Below the pieces are notes generated by a model. That model was not told the origin of the DNA. It made no database searches and saw only the letters and a list, made by a program, of their open reading frames with translations. A DNA stretch of 64,000 bases, taken from Hyperoplus lanceolatus. Its lineage: Eukaryota; Chordata; Actinopteri; Uranoscopiformes; Ammodytidae. How positions within the stretch are numbered: the stretch's first letter is position 1; each line of letters opens with the position of its first letter. The translations under genes and the position numbers were made by a program. Positions 30,941-43,292 of this stretch are shown in pieces. The stretch is from contig CM049410.1 of assembly GCA_026929865.2 (NCBI GenBank), positions 23,616,501 to 23,680,500 of the forward strand, given 5' to 3'.

Positions 30941-32279
30941 CATGGGCCCGTTTGACTGGGACCTCAACTACCTGATGTTCCCTCAGTGGTCTGGCCAGTC
31001 TCAGACAGAAAATGAAATACAAATTAAAATTTAACTGACACTTCCAGTGAAACTGTATTTTTCCTGTCAAGATTATAATGCAAACACTTAATTGTGCTAC
31101 ATATTTCCTTAAATGTTGTGTAGAGTTGTATGCATGCAAACATAATAATTTTGTTCATTTACCCAGACATATAATAACTTGCAAAAGGGCAAAAACATTG
31201 ACATGAAACCTGCCTCCATCGGACAGACAATCATGCCGACCAAGAGCTATGGGGCTTAATCTCTGTACCAAATTAGCTTGCATCTATGTACAGCGAAGTG
31301 CAAGCTCCAGTAGTAACATCCAGATATTTACCCGAGATTTGTAATGTGATCCCATGTGGTCAGATGAATTGATCGCCTATGGATCTCGCCATGTAGCAGG
31401 TTCTAATGAGAAGTATGAAAACCAGTGGTGGCCTCACAATAGGGTGAGGGAAAAAAACATTAAGAATAAATACATGATATTTGTACAGCGCTTTTCTCAG
31501 TGCTCAAAGTCGCTCGGGAATCGGGATGACACAGCTGCACCGTTTGACACAGCGACTCTCCACGCCAGCGTGTGCTGAAGTTAACTGCGCCAAGCTAGAG
31601 CTGACAGGAGTGAACCACCACACTGGTGAAGAGAACACAAGGACATGAATGATGCAACACGAGCACGCGATATAAAGGGTCTGAAACTGTGGTCCCACAG
31701 CAGGAGCCATAACACATCCCTCTGTAAACTGCTGCTTTACCAGAAAAGAATCCAGTGAGACAGCCGAAGAGCCAGCAGCAGCTCCGCACTCCCTGTGACA
31801 CAGCCAGCAATCAATAGATGACTTCAGCATTTCATGAATGACAAAATCAATATTTTATTTTGATTTTGCTATTCTAATGTATTCTATTAGACAGCGACGG
31901 AGGCAAGTGAACAGAAGACGCAGCATCTGGGGGAGTGACATACTCACACGCTAAGCAAACACTTTTTCATTACCCAGAGTATGAATTTATCACAATTTTA
32001 ATCACACTTTGGACAGAAATGTCCCAGGGCTAATGTGGGAGGCTGTGCCAAACTTAAGGAATGGACTGACGCTTAAAACCTTGACTATTTAGAGGAATAC
32101 AGAAAAAATCATCAACACATCCCTTTGAGCTGTCAGAATACACCAAAATGATTGCTGATCGATTGATTGATTACGGACGTGTCACTTTTTTCATGGCTTA
32201 TGAGTTTGTATGCCTGAAGTTAGGAAGGATACCAAAATAAGCGAACTGTGCAAGACTTATTTTTTGTCAGCCTGTTGTT
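30941..32279. other. Non-genic stretch, no gene seen
   Basis: The words tacagcgcttttctcagtgctcaaagtcgct near 31482-31513 look like part of a reversed retroelement 3' end. Otherwise no feature can be supported. Confidence 0.45.
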
Positions 32280-32511
32280 GGGGTACCAAGCGGTCCCAGG
32301 AGGGTGGAGCTACACAATACAATCCGTTGATTGGTTGACGGAATAGCCATTTCCATTTTAGAGATAAACTGCCTTGTGCAGTCACCTTGGCAAGAGCGAA
32401 GACTCTTGTGTATAGAGAATGTTTTTGGGCGCACAGCTGTTTGTTTATTGTGTGGTGTTTTTCCTCTTCATTGAATTAATCAGCGGGCTACACTGTGTCC
32501 TGCTGCTACCA
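32280..32511 (+). repeat. Dispersed repeat B, copy 1
   Basis: It runs parallel to 49380-49579. Shared blocks in order are ggtaccaagcggt, gtggagctacaca, ttgattggt, gaatag, atttcc, the block ggcaagagYgaagaYtcttgtgt, ttgtttattgtg and actgtgtcc. It looks like a non-autonomous element of unknown class. The 3' end is uncertain. Confidence 0.7.
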
Positions 32512-33235
32512 TGTCACAAGGTTGAATGATTGAATGTCAGAACAGTTTATATTTGTTGATGAAATGATTCTTGGTGTGATTATTGATCTACCCGCTGCAG
32601 CTGCTCCAGATGTTCCACTTACTTAAAAGGGTGGGGAAAAAGCCAGGGCCCCTAAAATGATCCTGCTTAGGACCCCCAAGATGTATAGGGGCTGGCCCTG
32701 ATCACAATAGCTACGTTTAAACGGCTCTGACCCATAAACTGTATATATGCTGAGCACGGCTATCGCTGTCCAGAATAAACCCCACCTATACAAAGTAAGG
32801 ATGCTGTCGTAAAAGGAAACGCAAGCCAGATGTACTAGGTTACTGTGCCCTGCTGAACCAGGCTATACTGAACCGAACCGTGCTGCTGCTCAGTGGAAAC
32901 GAGGCGTAGAAGGGTCTGAATCTGTGTGCTGACATAGTTTCCTCCGCAGCCATGGAGGAAATGAGGGTTTTTCTTTAATCACGTATCCTCCTAATAATCT
33001 CCTGGTCTCTGGCCGACAACTTGAGCATCCATGACCAGCACACTTCAAGGGGAATAGGCTTATGGAAGAAGACACGGATAAGGGAAAGAGGGAGGGAGAG
33101 AGAAAAAAGTGAAGAGTGAAGAAAAAAGAGACAGAGAATGAGAGATACAAAGAGAGAGGGGGGGTATTTAAAAAGGAAAAAAAAAGATTTCCCTGTAGTA
33201 TAATTTGCTGATACAGACGATACTGTGATGAAGAG
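32512..33235. other. Repeat-derived sequence, no gene
   Basis: The segment 32643-32690 starts ccagggcccc and ends ggggctggccctg, like the two ends of a very short or deleted hAT-type element. The segment 32840-32905 (gaaccgaaccgtgctgctgctcagtggaaacg) also looks like repeat debris. Confidence 0.4.
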
Positions 33236-33311
33236 AGACAAAAGAGAGAGAGAGAGATAGTGAGAGAGAGAGAAAGAGAGAGAGAGGGAGAGAGAGAGAG
33301 GGAGAGAGAGA
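33236..33311. repeat. (GA)n purine tract
   Basis: GA repeats with occasional GGG and TAG interruptions. Short CA arrays lie nearby at about 33389-33440 and 33523-33542. Confidence 0.93.
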
Positions 33312-34089
33312 AATCCCCAGTAGGCAGACTGCAAGTTAAAATAAGGGAGAAAAAACTAATTAACTGATGAAGTCCCGTTGCGGGCTACACACACACACAC
33401 ATATACACACAGACACACACACACAGAAACACACAGACAATTATCCGCAGAATAGAGACCTCCTGCCCCCTGCTGGTCAAACACACTCAGCCATAGAGGA
33501 GGTGATCAGCAAAGGTTAAGGGAACACACACACACACACACACCTGGGTGAAAGTTGCGGTACAGGAATAGATACAAAAAGGGTGATAAATAGTGTGTAA
33601 TATAAAATATCAACAGTTAGTATTAGATCTGAAACCTAATGCTAAGCATGTGAAGGACGTTTGTGGTAAGAACAACATAGTGGGGGTAAGGACTTAGGTA
33701 AACTTAACATTAACAAACACTTTAATTTCAAAATGACTCCTTGCCAAATGTCAAATGCACAGCATATGTCCATCAATTCACGATATTAATCTTAAAATGG
33801 GAAAAGTGAAAAGCAAGAGGATATCACCCCATCACCCTCAGAATCAGAATGTATATGGTACTGTTTCATGTCCACTGGAGAGCAGCAGAGCTTACTCAAG
33901 CTTCACTGTTTAACTAACCACAACAAGGCAAATACTTACTGGAACATGGGGTAAGCACTTTAAAATATTTTGTAAGTGTTTCAAATGTATAGGGAAGATG
34001 TTAAAAAAAATTAGATAACACCTCATTGCATTATATTCAGACAATGCTGAAATGAAGATGATTCAAGATCATTCTTTTGTATTTTTTTT

Positions 34090-36345
34090 CTTTTTTATGG
34101 TGAAAAACGAAAGGTTTATTCAAAAGACCTTCTTGAGAATAACTTACAGTGTGAAATGTTTCTTTCAGAGAGTGACAAAGGCGCGACTGGGTTTGGGAAG
34201 CGATAATAGTGAAAAGCTAGAGCTGGCGCTTCTGCTAACACACATCCTTTCCCCTAAGTGTCTCTTTCTTTTTACAAATATTGTGTATACTGTAAGTTGC
34301 GTGAACCTAGTAAGTATTGTGTTGCCTGTCTCCCCCACATACTGTAAACCACAGCGTATATATCTGATTAAATATACACAGTTCTTGGAATGGACATTAC
34401 CATTGTCTCTGTGTTGAAAAGCATTATTTTTATAAAGGTTGCACACCTGGGATTGGGGCTGAAAAGCTTCTCTGTGCCATTAAGGTCTCCACCAGTGGTT
34501 TGATTTTAGCTTTAACTAAAGTTTCCTGCAGGATCCTTTTTCTTTCTTAATGCAGCAATAATCCTGTGATCCTGTAAATAGTGAGTCTTGTCTATAAAGT
34601 TGTTGAAATAATTTGTAACCACTCTATCTAATTGTACTGCTGCAGGAGAGTAGGGGAGAACGGGGTAATTTGTCACACGGGTTGGTTGTCACAATCGTTA
34701 TATCTCGGAACCAGAAGGCGCTGTCTATGACATTTTGGTATGTAAATATCCAGAATTGGGATCAGCGGTCACCTACATAGTCTTCCTTGGAGTTAGGCTG
34801 CTGAATTTGAGGTGAGACGACTGTTTGTGTTTTTCATGTCAAATTGAAAATATTTAGCTCCTCAGTATTTTTCTTCTAGGCTTTTACACAATGGGTTTAT
34901 AACAAAACACTTGTTACCCATACAAAGTGTGAAGGGTAAACTATATTTTAGATTGTGGTTAAGCTAATTAGTTGTCAGATGGTTGTTGGCCTTGATGCTA
35001 GCAAGAAATTCAAGTTGGGGTTGGTCGTCACATTTTTTGGGGGGTTGGTTGTCACATGTTATCTCAAGGCTGCAGCCAGAAAAGGAACCCAATAACGAAA
35101 GAAATTGTCAAGCTGTATCCTCACTGACACCCCAGAGAAGGAAAGAATAGAGCAGGAAAAGGCAGCTAGCAAAAAGGGCAACACAATCAAAACAACCCAG
35201 TGCATCCCAAACTAGACCAGCTGCCAAGGCTACAGTGAGTTATGTAGGCCTCTTTTTCAACTTGACAATGCAATTAAACTTTCAAATTTAGTTCTACTTT
35301 CTTGCCTTCTTTTTAAGATTATTCCCATTAAGATAACATTGTGACAAACAACCCCATAGTGTTTGACAACCGACCCCTTGATGTGGTTGGTTGTCACAAT
35401 GTGTAAGGGTGTCTTTGATGATTAATTTCTTCTTTATTACAATGAGATAGAAAGAGTGAGGGGTGCATATTTCAAGCCAACACCTTAAGCTTCAATTTAA
35501 TGTAGGAATGACTATTGAAATATGTTTAGGTGATAAGCAATTCTCACTAGAGTAAAAAGTGTGCCTACTTACCCCGTTCTCCCCTACGTGGTTATGACCG
35601 GAAGCAGAGAGCTGATGACAAGGGGCTTGGTTTGAAAAAAGACCTTGAGTAGACTACCCTCTAGTGGACAAAGTCAAAAACAGCACCCATTGTGGGCTTA
35701 TTGAAGTCTTCCTGTCTAGTGCAAAATCTGTGAAACCTGAGCAGCTGTGAGTAGGCCTACATAAGTGTTTTAGGGTGAAAGCTAAACTTTAACAACAGAG
35801 CATGAGTATCTGTATCCTTAAAGCACATCTTGATATCCAGTTTAATACTCTACTTTCAAACTCAGGAGCCTTGAATGTGGACGTATCCAGAGAGTCAACA
35901 GAAATACAATTAAAATTGGATTTGACCTTAATGGATGCATTATGGTTGTTAAGAGTGATTCTAAATTGATCAAATTCCTCCCTCTCGAGTGTGGCAAAAT
36001 TCCTCAGATGTCGTCTAAGAACCTGAAATAATGTATGTATTTCTCTTCTTTGGAGCTAGAGGCCGGGGCAGTTGTCTTCCACTGTGCCATGAATATGTTA
36101 GCATAGGCCGCAAAAATGTCTTGCCCATCGCCGTTCCCTTGATTCATAAAAATAATTCCCCATTAAATTTGAGGTCAATTAGTAAGATTGATTAACACAG
36201 TACTTGTAAAAGCTTGTTGTCAGGCCATTTATTGTCAGTATATTTATGGATTGGATTTTTCATGGCTTGAAGCCCTTCTGTAATATCTATGTTTGTATAA
36301 ATACTATGTCAATGGTGATAAAAATGATCCTACAAGAATCTAAAA
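34090..36345 (-). mobile_element. Decayed Penelope-like retroelement (RT plus GIY-YIG), split by element 2
   Basis: On the minus strand two diagnostic parts occur in the right order. First comes a reverse-transcriptase segment (about 36340 down to 35830): a FITIDIV...T.I block, then GTAMGK, AYANIFMAQWE and YFRFLDDI, with stops and frame changes. A stretch like FKDTDTHALL at about 35810 continues it. Further down, at 34165-34446, a 93-codon frame carries NCVYLI..I.CGLQYVGETGN, which matches the GIY-YIG endonuclease of Penelope-like elements. Reverse transcription from an EN-nicked chromosomal site is the family's known mechanism. The 936-bp element 2 sits between the two parts. The RT start is missing, frames are broken, and the copy is surely inactive. 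Confidence 0.82.
34651..35586. mobile_element. 936-bp inverted-repeat DNA element, TAGGGGA type (element 2)
   Basis: The ends are a perfect 18-bp inverted repeat, taggggagaacggggtaa at the left and its complement at the right. The flanks share only TA with the termini, suggesting a TA target. Inside, the subterminal motif GGTTGGTTGTCACA and variants recur at about 34680, 35023, 35044 and 35388, and inverted at about 35342 and 35362. There is no transposase frame. End layout matches element 1 at 4838-5967 (TAGGGGA, then GGGGT, then ATTTGT). It interrupts a Penelope-like element and is therefore the younger insertion. Confidence 0.82.
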
Positions 36346-36810
36346 AAATCATAGAGTATCCTTAATATAGCTGGAGTGTTTGGTCGAGAGAGGATTAAGA
36401 TTAAGAAGTCTATGGACTCTGCGGTATAATAAGTATCGCTACCACTTTTCTTTTGACATTTTTTCAAAGTACAGGTACTCTTTTCTAACTCACATGCTAG
36501 CTGATTCCAACAGCTCTAAGGCAGCGCAAAATCTTACAGCAAATCCTGTTGTTTTTCATACGTGTGAGCAAGAGAGGCCTCTCTCTTTTCACCGGGCCCT
36601 TCAGGCTTATGTGAATCGGCTCTGTTTTATAGTCTCATAAAAATTATCTTAACTATGCAACAAATCAATATTGAGGTCCTGTCAAATGTTTCTCAGCACT
36701 GTCTTTATTTGAAGTATTTTCCAGTAACGCTTATGCAGAGCTATTTTAAGGTTAGCTTTTCCTGTGGGTGCGCTCTGGTTGGTCGGCTCTGCTGCTGTGA
36801 GAATAAACAA
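36346..36810. other. Probable 3' region of an unidentified retroelement
   Basis: The sequence just before the array ends ctgctgtgagaataaacaa, like other element ends in this window that run into tandem tails. No protein motif was recognised. Confidence 0.35.
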
Positions 36811-36906
36811 ACACTCACTCACTCACTCACTCACTCACTCACTCACTCACTCACTCACTCACTCACTCACTCACTCACTCATTCACTCACTCACTCACTC
36901 ACTCAC
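36811..36906 (+). repeat. (ACTC)n tetranucleotide array
   Basis: About 24 copies with one ATTC variant. It directly follows an aataaacaa motif, as in a retroelement tail. Confidence 0.95.
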
Positions 36907-37840
36907 AAGCCCCAACAGTGACCACATTCATTTCCTGACCTTAACCTGGAAAAAAAATGCTGCGCTCATCTATGCAACTAATTTTCGATTGAACCCTAGG
37001 AGCAAGACAGTTGACTTCCCATTCTCCATTAGGTCAAATCGGGTTAGTTGGATAATAGGTGACCTTTGGCGCCTCTCTCCCATAGCTGCCTGTGGGTTTG
37101 GCCTGGAGAGACTTTGGAGAGAGGTATGTGCTGTGTGCTGATCTCCGACCTGCTGCAACCAAGCAGCCACCGCCTCAGGAGAATCTCTTCACTCATCTGG
37201 TCCACTTAAACAGATACCACTCTGTAAACAGATTAGTCCAGATATCTATCATACTAAGTGTACAGTCTCATTGCATTTTTTTTTTCTTTTTCGTATTGAA
37301 AATAAGTAGGGTCTCCTCATTCTACACCAGCAATTATTACACTCCTCTGTTGATCCCTGTTCTGTGTTACTTGTTTAAGAGGCACAATTCATGTCAACCA
37401 AAACATGTAATCAGCTTCAATGCAAAGAGGAAACAGAATACATATAGCCTATCAATTATACTAAAAAAAACAATTATAAACATAATAGGATGATATAACA
37501 ATCTATTGCATGTAATACTGTATATATTATTATGACTTAAGGGTTGGCATCAGGTTGTATTCAAGTCATTTAGACAGCCTACAACAAAATATGTATTTTT
37601 AACATCATGGTTGCTGGGTGGGTGGGTTGTCATACTTAAAGGCGTGATGTACACTCCACACATACAGTACAGCATGTGTTCAGTGTGTGTGAGGTCAGGA
37701 ATTTATTATTATCTTTTACAAGGCCTGCGAGCAGCTGTTTATGCTCCAGGTAAGAACTGTAAAGGTGCTTCGGGTAAGATCCTTTTGTCTGAATCCAGCT
37801 GTCCAATCAGCTTCAATAAGACCAAAGTGTCCAATTACCA

Positions 37841-38010
37841 TTCTGAAGAACACATGTTGTCAAAATCCCTTTTTGTCAAAATCAGTGAATATTTCCTATC
37901 AATGCAGTACTTGTCGTCACTGCTGTGTGTGCACTGAAGAAAAATATGGTGTTAATACACAACCCAGGCTCTGTAAACGGGCATGTTGCTAAATACAGTG
38001 GGCCCCCTTT
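37841..38010 (+). repeat. Dispersed repeat A, copy 2
   Basis: It shares ordered words with copies at 3692 and 43849: tgttgtcaaaat, aaatcagtgaa, tgtgtg.gc.ctgaa, gttaatacacaaccc, ggctctgtaaa, gggcatgttgct and gtgggccccctt. Confidence 0.65.
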
Positions 38011-38432
38011 AATGACTCGTCCAGAGCTCTCAGGTCGTCTGGGACAGGCCTACTTGAAGTCCCCAGAGTTAGGACTAAAGGAGAAGGAGAAGCAGCTTTC
38101 AGTTTTTACGCACCAAATATATATGGAAAAAACTCCCAGAAAACTTGAGGTCTGCTGCAACTCTCAGCTCTTTTAAATTAAGTCTGAAGACTTTTCTATT
38201 TCCCATTTAACCGGTCATTTTTATTTTATTTTAATGTCTTATTTCTTATAATTTTTTTGTTTTTTACTTTTTTTTATTCACTTTTTTCTTATGTGTATTC
38301 TATGCTTGATGTATTTTAATCTTGATGTATTTCATGACCCTGTGAAACAGTTTGGGTGGCCATAATTGTGTCTGATTGGTGCTATATAACTAACCTTGCC
38401 TTGCCTTGCCTTGCCTTGCCTTGCCTTGCCTT
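38011..38432 (+). mobile_element. LINE 3' end with (CCTTG)n tail
   Basis: The first part reads as a decayed L2/CR1-like C-terminus (a KEKQLSVF block, then an SSF-K-SLKTFLF-like stretch around 38165-38200). An AT-rich 3' UTR and the words gtgctatataactaa follow, a typical LINE ending, then about seven copies of CCTTG at 38394-38432. Confidence 0.65.
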
Positions 38433-38754
38433 TGTTTGCTTACTAGTTTACCGTGAGGAGATATTTACTGATTTAGACAAAAAGAGATAATGACAACAGG
38501 CATTCTCCAGGACCACTGACTGCCACACACACCGTTAATAGACACAAAGGCAAGAACTGTAGGTTGTAACAATAAAAGGTGGGTGGTTGGGTCGGGGTAT
38601 TCCTTGAAGCTAACACTACGCCTCATGTATCATACTGGTGTTTCTATCTAAATTGCTCTGCTTTGTGGAATTCTTTGCCCCCAACAATTCGGCGCAGACA
38701 TCTAGCACCGTGCAATAGTATTCCCTCAGGCCAGTTGGAGCAAGAGTATACACA

Positions 38755-38755
<1 letters not shown>

Positions 38756-38812
<57 letters not shown>

Positions 38813-38820
38813 CACACACA
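38756..38820. repeat. Compound (CT)n(CA)n array
   Basis: A short CT run passes into CA with two ctca interruptions near the end. Confidence 0.95.
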
Positions 38821-38978
38821 AATACGCTGGTAGTCACACTCACAAATGTGTATATACATACAGATGCACCATCTGGAACTATCAAGCATACCACAGGAAA
38901 CAGGCCAATTAGGCAGCTTTAGAGAGAGCGAAAGACAGGAGTCAAACCCATGTGACTAAATTCCCACAGACAGCACTA

Positions 38979-39437
<459 letters not shown>

Positions 39438-39559
39438 ATGCTAGGACATTGAGGGGCTCCTGTGATCCTATGGGGATAGTGAGGGGCACACATAAGCCCT
39501 GTGGCTCTGAACCAGTGAGGAGTCGTCTAACAGTGGCTTTTTATGAATTGCATAGAGGC

Positions 39560-39675
<116 letters not shown>

Positions 39676-40459
39676 CCTTCAGTGGGTGTAGACCCTAAAT
39701 GCAAACACTCTGAATCCCACCAGAAGTGTTGGGAAACTGATTTGATTAACTTATTGCTCAGATGCCCTTACAATGATTGTGGCTGAACAACAGTGACACA
39801 AATATGCAAAAGATGGCTGTCCCAGCCCACTAAAATGAAGGTAGTATTTAGCTCCAGCTCCTATATCTGGCATGTAGACTCTTATGATGGATGAAAACCA
39901 TATGGAATCTACATCCAGTGTGTTGACAAGGTAGACATGTAAGGTAACTGGTCATTGAATATAACCTATAGCCTATAGTGAGAGTGGTAATGAAGCGTAA
40001 CCCTCAATAGTCTCTGAAGCCCCTTTCACACTTGCCAAAAACTTGTTTAAACATGTGATGATAATGATTTTAAAGAAATATGCCTATATACATACATAGG
40101 TCACAATAGATGTAGGATTATCCTAGTAGATAACTTCTTTCTTTTTATTTAAACTACATTATAAACACCGCCCGAAACTCAAATGTTATCACTCCCAGTC
40201 CAAAAATTAGGGATGGGTCCATAGTCATGCAGGTTTTTTGTCACACATATAGACCTAATGGTCCTGTGGTTTTTATCAGGGTGTGTCTAGGTGACCTTTC
40301 TAGATCTGTTCTTTACTGTAGGCTAGGGGACTATACTCCAGCCTCCAGGGTGGGATTCTTGTGAAAACACTGCTCAATAGAGAGTTATCTATTATCAGAG
40401 TGGAGCCAGGGGAAAAAAGCGAAGAAAAAGACAATTTTCCCTGAGGATTTTTTCCAGGT

Positions 40460-40746
40460 GTTTGAGTCGGCTCCGCCCAGCAGCTGCCCCCTGCCCCGCC
40501 CCCCTCACACAGTGTCCCCCGGCCCGGCCGGGCTGCAGTCTGCAGAGCGACCCACACCAAGCCATCGCCATCTCTCACTACTGATGCACTCGTGAGGACA
40601 GCAAGGCGCCCGGCCTGCGTGCACACATCCGCGGGGAACACTCTTCGATAGGGAAAACATACTACAAGGTTTTCTGGAGAGATCCGCTTTTTTTGTGTTT
40701 TCTTTCCCTCGTCTGACTTTGTGGAGCCTCGCGCACTCAAGACAGG
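40460..40746 (+). promoter_or_regulatory. Probable GC-rich promoter and 5' UTR
   Basis: GC content and CpG frequency rise sharply here against the AT-rich surroundings. CCGCCC-type GC boxes stand at about 40472-40479 and 40494-40504, and a perfect palindrome cccggccggg lies at 40523-40532. No TATA box is evident. The region leads directly into the ATG at 40747. The transcription start itself cannot be placed from sequence alone. Confidence 0.65.
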
Positions 40747-40801
40747 ATGTCGGAGCTTTCCGTCAATGACCACCTCGAAGGGATTTTATCAGATTTTGAA
40801 G
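40747..40801 (+). CDS. First coding exon of an unidentified Ser/Pro-rich protein
   Basis: This exon encodes 18 residues (MSELSVNDHLEGILSDFE) plus the first base of codon 19. The ATG has A at -3, and an in-frame TGA lies 33 bases upstream at 40714-40716, so this is the first usable start in the frame. The exon ends at a good donor, G/GTATGT at 40802. The leftover G joins the CA that opens exon 2 to make an alanine codon, and the chain continues LKRSFDIEDVDD. The joined segment is acidic and likely helical. The exon sits at the end of a GC-rich promoter. I do not recognise the family. Confidence 0.85.
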
Positions 40802-40827
40802 GTATGTCGGGCTGTAATATTGAATTA

Positions 40828-40832
<5 letters not shown>

Positions 40833-40865
<33 letters not shown>
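40833..40865 (+). repeat. (CTG)11 trinucleotide repeat just inside intron 1
   Basis: Eleven uninterrupted CTG units begin 31 bases after the splice donor of exon 1. TTG units follow. The repeat is in the sense strand of the transcript. Confidence 0.97.
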
Positions 40866-40868
<3 letters not shown>

Positions 40869-41560
40869 TTTGTTTGCGCGTAATAAAGGCAAATGAATAG
40901 AGCTCCCGGCTGTTTGAGGTTATACGCTTTTATGTCCAAAAAATAATGTGAGGAAAAACAAGAGAAGTGGATTAAATGCAAACTTAGTCTAATACATTGG
41001 TGAATTGTAGGTTATATTTGGGCTGGTTTGGGGTTGAAAAAACTATTGCAAGACGTCAGCGTGGGCTCTGGGAAAATGCAATAGACTTTTTTTTATTTTC
41101 TTACATTTATGGACGAATCTATTAATGCAAAAAACAACAGAAAAGTTAGATAAGATGTAAGATTATACATGGAATCAATGTAAATGATCATAAGAACATA
41201 ATGCAAGCATTCTTTTGCCACTAGCTACTGTAGACTATGGGCTAATTACATTTAAAGCACTCAGGCATCATTGTAAGTGTTGTGAAAAATCTAAAATATG
41301 GTATTCTGAATATAGCTGAACTGTTTGAGGGTATTAGGTGTTCCTTTTTCACTCCCTTCTTCCAGGTTGAATTACCCTTTGATTGACTAAAATGACAAGA
41401 ATGTAACTCAAATAAGTCATGAGTTGGCCTATAATTTAGAGTCGAATTAACAGAGTCAGATGTCAAACAGCCTGGACAGGTAAGAGAGCAGCTAATAACA
41501 TAGTGTAAGCCAAGCCTTGAAAAGCTCTCTGTGTATGTGTGTGTGTGCACACTGGGGGGT

Positions 41561-41562
<2 letters not shown>

Positions 41563-41633
<71 letters not shown>

Positions 41634-41656
41634 AATGAGAGAGAGAGAGAGAGAGA
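41563..41656. repeat. Compound (TG)n(GA)n array
   Basis: TG to about 41628, then tatgtgaat and a GA run to 41656. Confidence 0.97.
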
Positions 41657-42650
41657 AATAAAAAGTGTGTCTCATCGGCAGACAAAAGTGTCTTTCAGAA
41701 GTAGTAAACCTAGCTGCTTAAACGAGCTGGCTGTGGCTTCAAAGGCTTTTGGCTTATTGCACAAAGTTCAAGCCCCTCGGCTAGACAGTTACAACTGTTC
41801 TGAGATGTATACATACGTTCATCATTTTCAATTAAAGGCTATAGCTAACACTTCAATAATATAATCGATTCATATGTATAGGGAAAATGGAGAAACTGAC
41901 TAGGAAATAAAACATCCAAAACTTACCCTCAACAAACAACCAAAAGCCCAACCATATACCTTTTTTCATTTATTGATCGACACATGTGACAATAGTGACA
42001 ATAGTGAAATCGCCCCCGAAAACAAAATGTTTTAGATTGAAGAGGGTGTTGTTATTATGATCGGAGCACAGGAGGCAGTCAGGTGATGTCATGAGTGCAC
42101 TAAAACTGATTGTGGTCTCCACCCTCTGCTTATTGTCATATTCAGTAATATTAGTATGATATGATCTAATTGTCATATGATAAACATAATTACTTAACTT
42201 CTGCTGGGGCCAGTACTGTTACAGAACAAGCTTAGTGTTGCCTGTTGTCAGTGATGTTAAAGACGGAACCAAAATGTTTTCCATTGTCTTTTAAACAGTG
42301 TAAATCAAGCAGATTGTGATTTCATTAACAGAAGAACAATGAACCCGAAGAGGCCTTTAAGTGTTCCTCTTAGGTGTGACGGGACAGTGATAGAGGTAGA
42401 GAATGTCAGAATGGATGGACTTTGCTCTTCCTGGGGGTGATCCGTCATGTCCCGGGACCCTGCAGGGACAGCACAACAAAAGCCGCCCTCTCCCCTTTCA
42501 TTCTTACTTTCTTCCCACATTCTTGTGTTGAGACAGGTGTTGATCTGTGCCTCTAAACAAATTAGTGTAGCCTCTGGCTTTGGCTGCTTTTTTGCAAAAC
42601 TGGTGTCTATGTGACACGGTCAAACCCCTGTCATATGACATGAGACTGCC

Positions 42651-42930
42651 TTAAAGGTGCACTATGTAACTTTTGGTGCGTTATGGAAGTGGAAATTTTC
42701 TAAGGTATTTTTCATAACTGACTAAACAAACTTTCCTCACTGGAAAATTGGATCCCTTGGAGCACTGTTTGAAGCTAGAAAGCTATGCCTCCTTAAACAT
42801 GACTGTTTCACTGTTGGGCCCACAGTTTGGTTTACAAACATATTTTAGTCTTACGTTTGGTTCCACATATGTGTTGTAAGCTAACTGCAGGCTCTGTAAA
42901 TGTAAACTCACCCCCCTAGGGCACCTTTAA
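42651..42930. mobile_element. TTAA-bounded MITE, 280 bp
   Basis: The left end is TTAAAGGTGCACTATGTAAC and the right end is ctagggcacctttaa. Inverted similarity covers about 10 outer bases, and both edges are TTAA. It belongs with the elements at 8640 and 19059. Confidence 0.7.
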
Positions 42931-43190
42931 CAAAGACATACATTTTCTGCGTCACAGACGTAATTCACTCAATTATTATCAACCATAATAAGTGTTCCTG
43001 CACTATCTTGTTTAGGGCTGAGAGTGGTAGAAGATCAGCTGTGATGGATCTAAATGTGATTTGGTAACAGGGGAGCCATTGTTGATGTTGGGCTAGCCGA
43101 CCAGCTGTGGAATGCCTCACCTCCAGCAACCACTGCTGTGCTAATCAGATGGATAGGAGCCACTATCTAACATGTGATTTAACTCAACTC

Positions 43191-43292
<102 letters not shown>

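Noticed and set aside
32643-32690. Very short hAT element (cagggcccc...ggggctggccctg)
   Set aside because: The ends are only partly inverted and no target duplication is visible, so it is mentioned only as debris.
40300-40773. Minus-strand frame of 157 codons over the promoter
   Set aside because: GC-rich promoter sequence has few stops; there is no domain, and it overlaps the start codon of the real gene.
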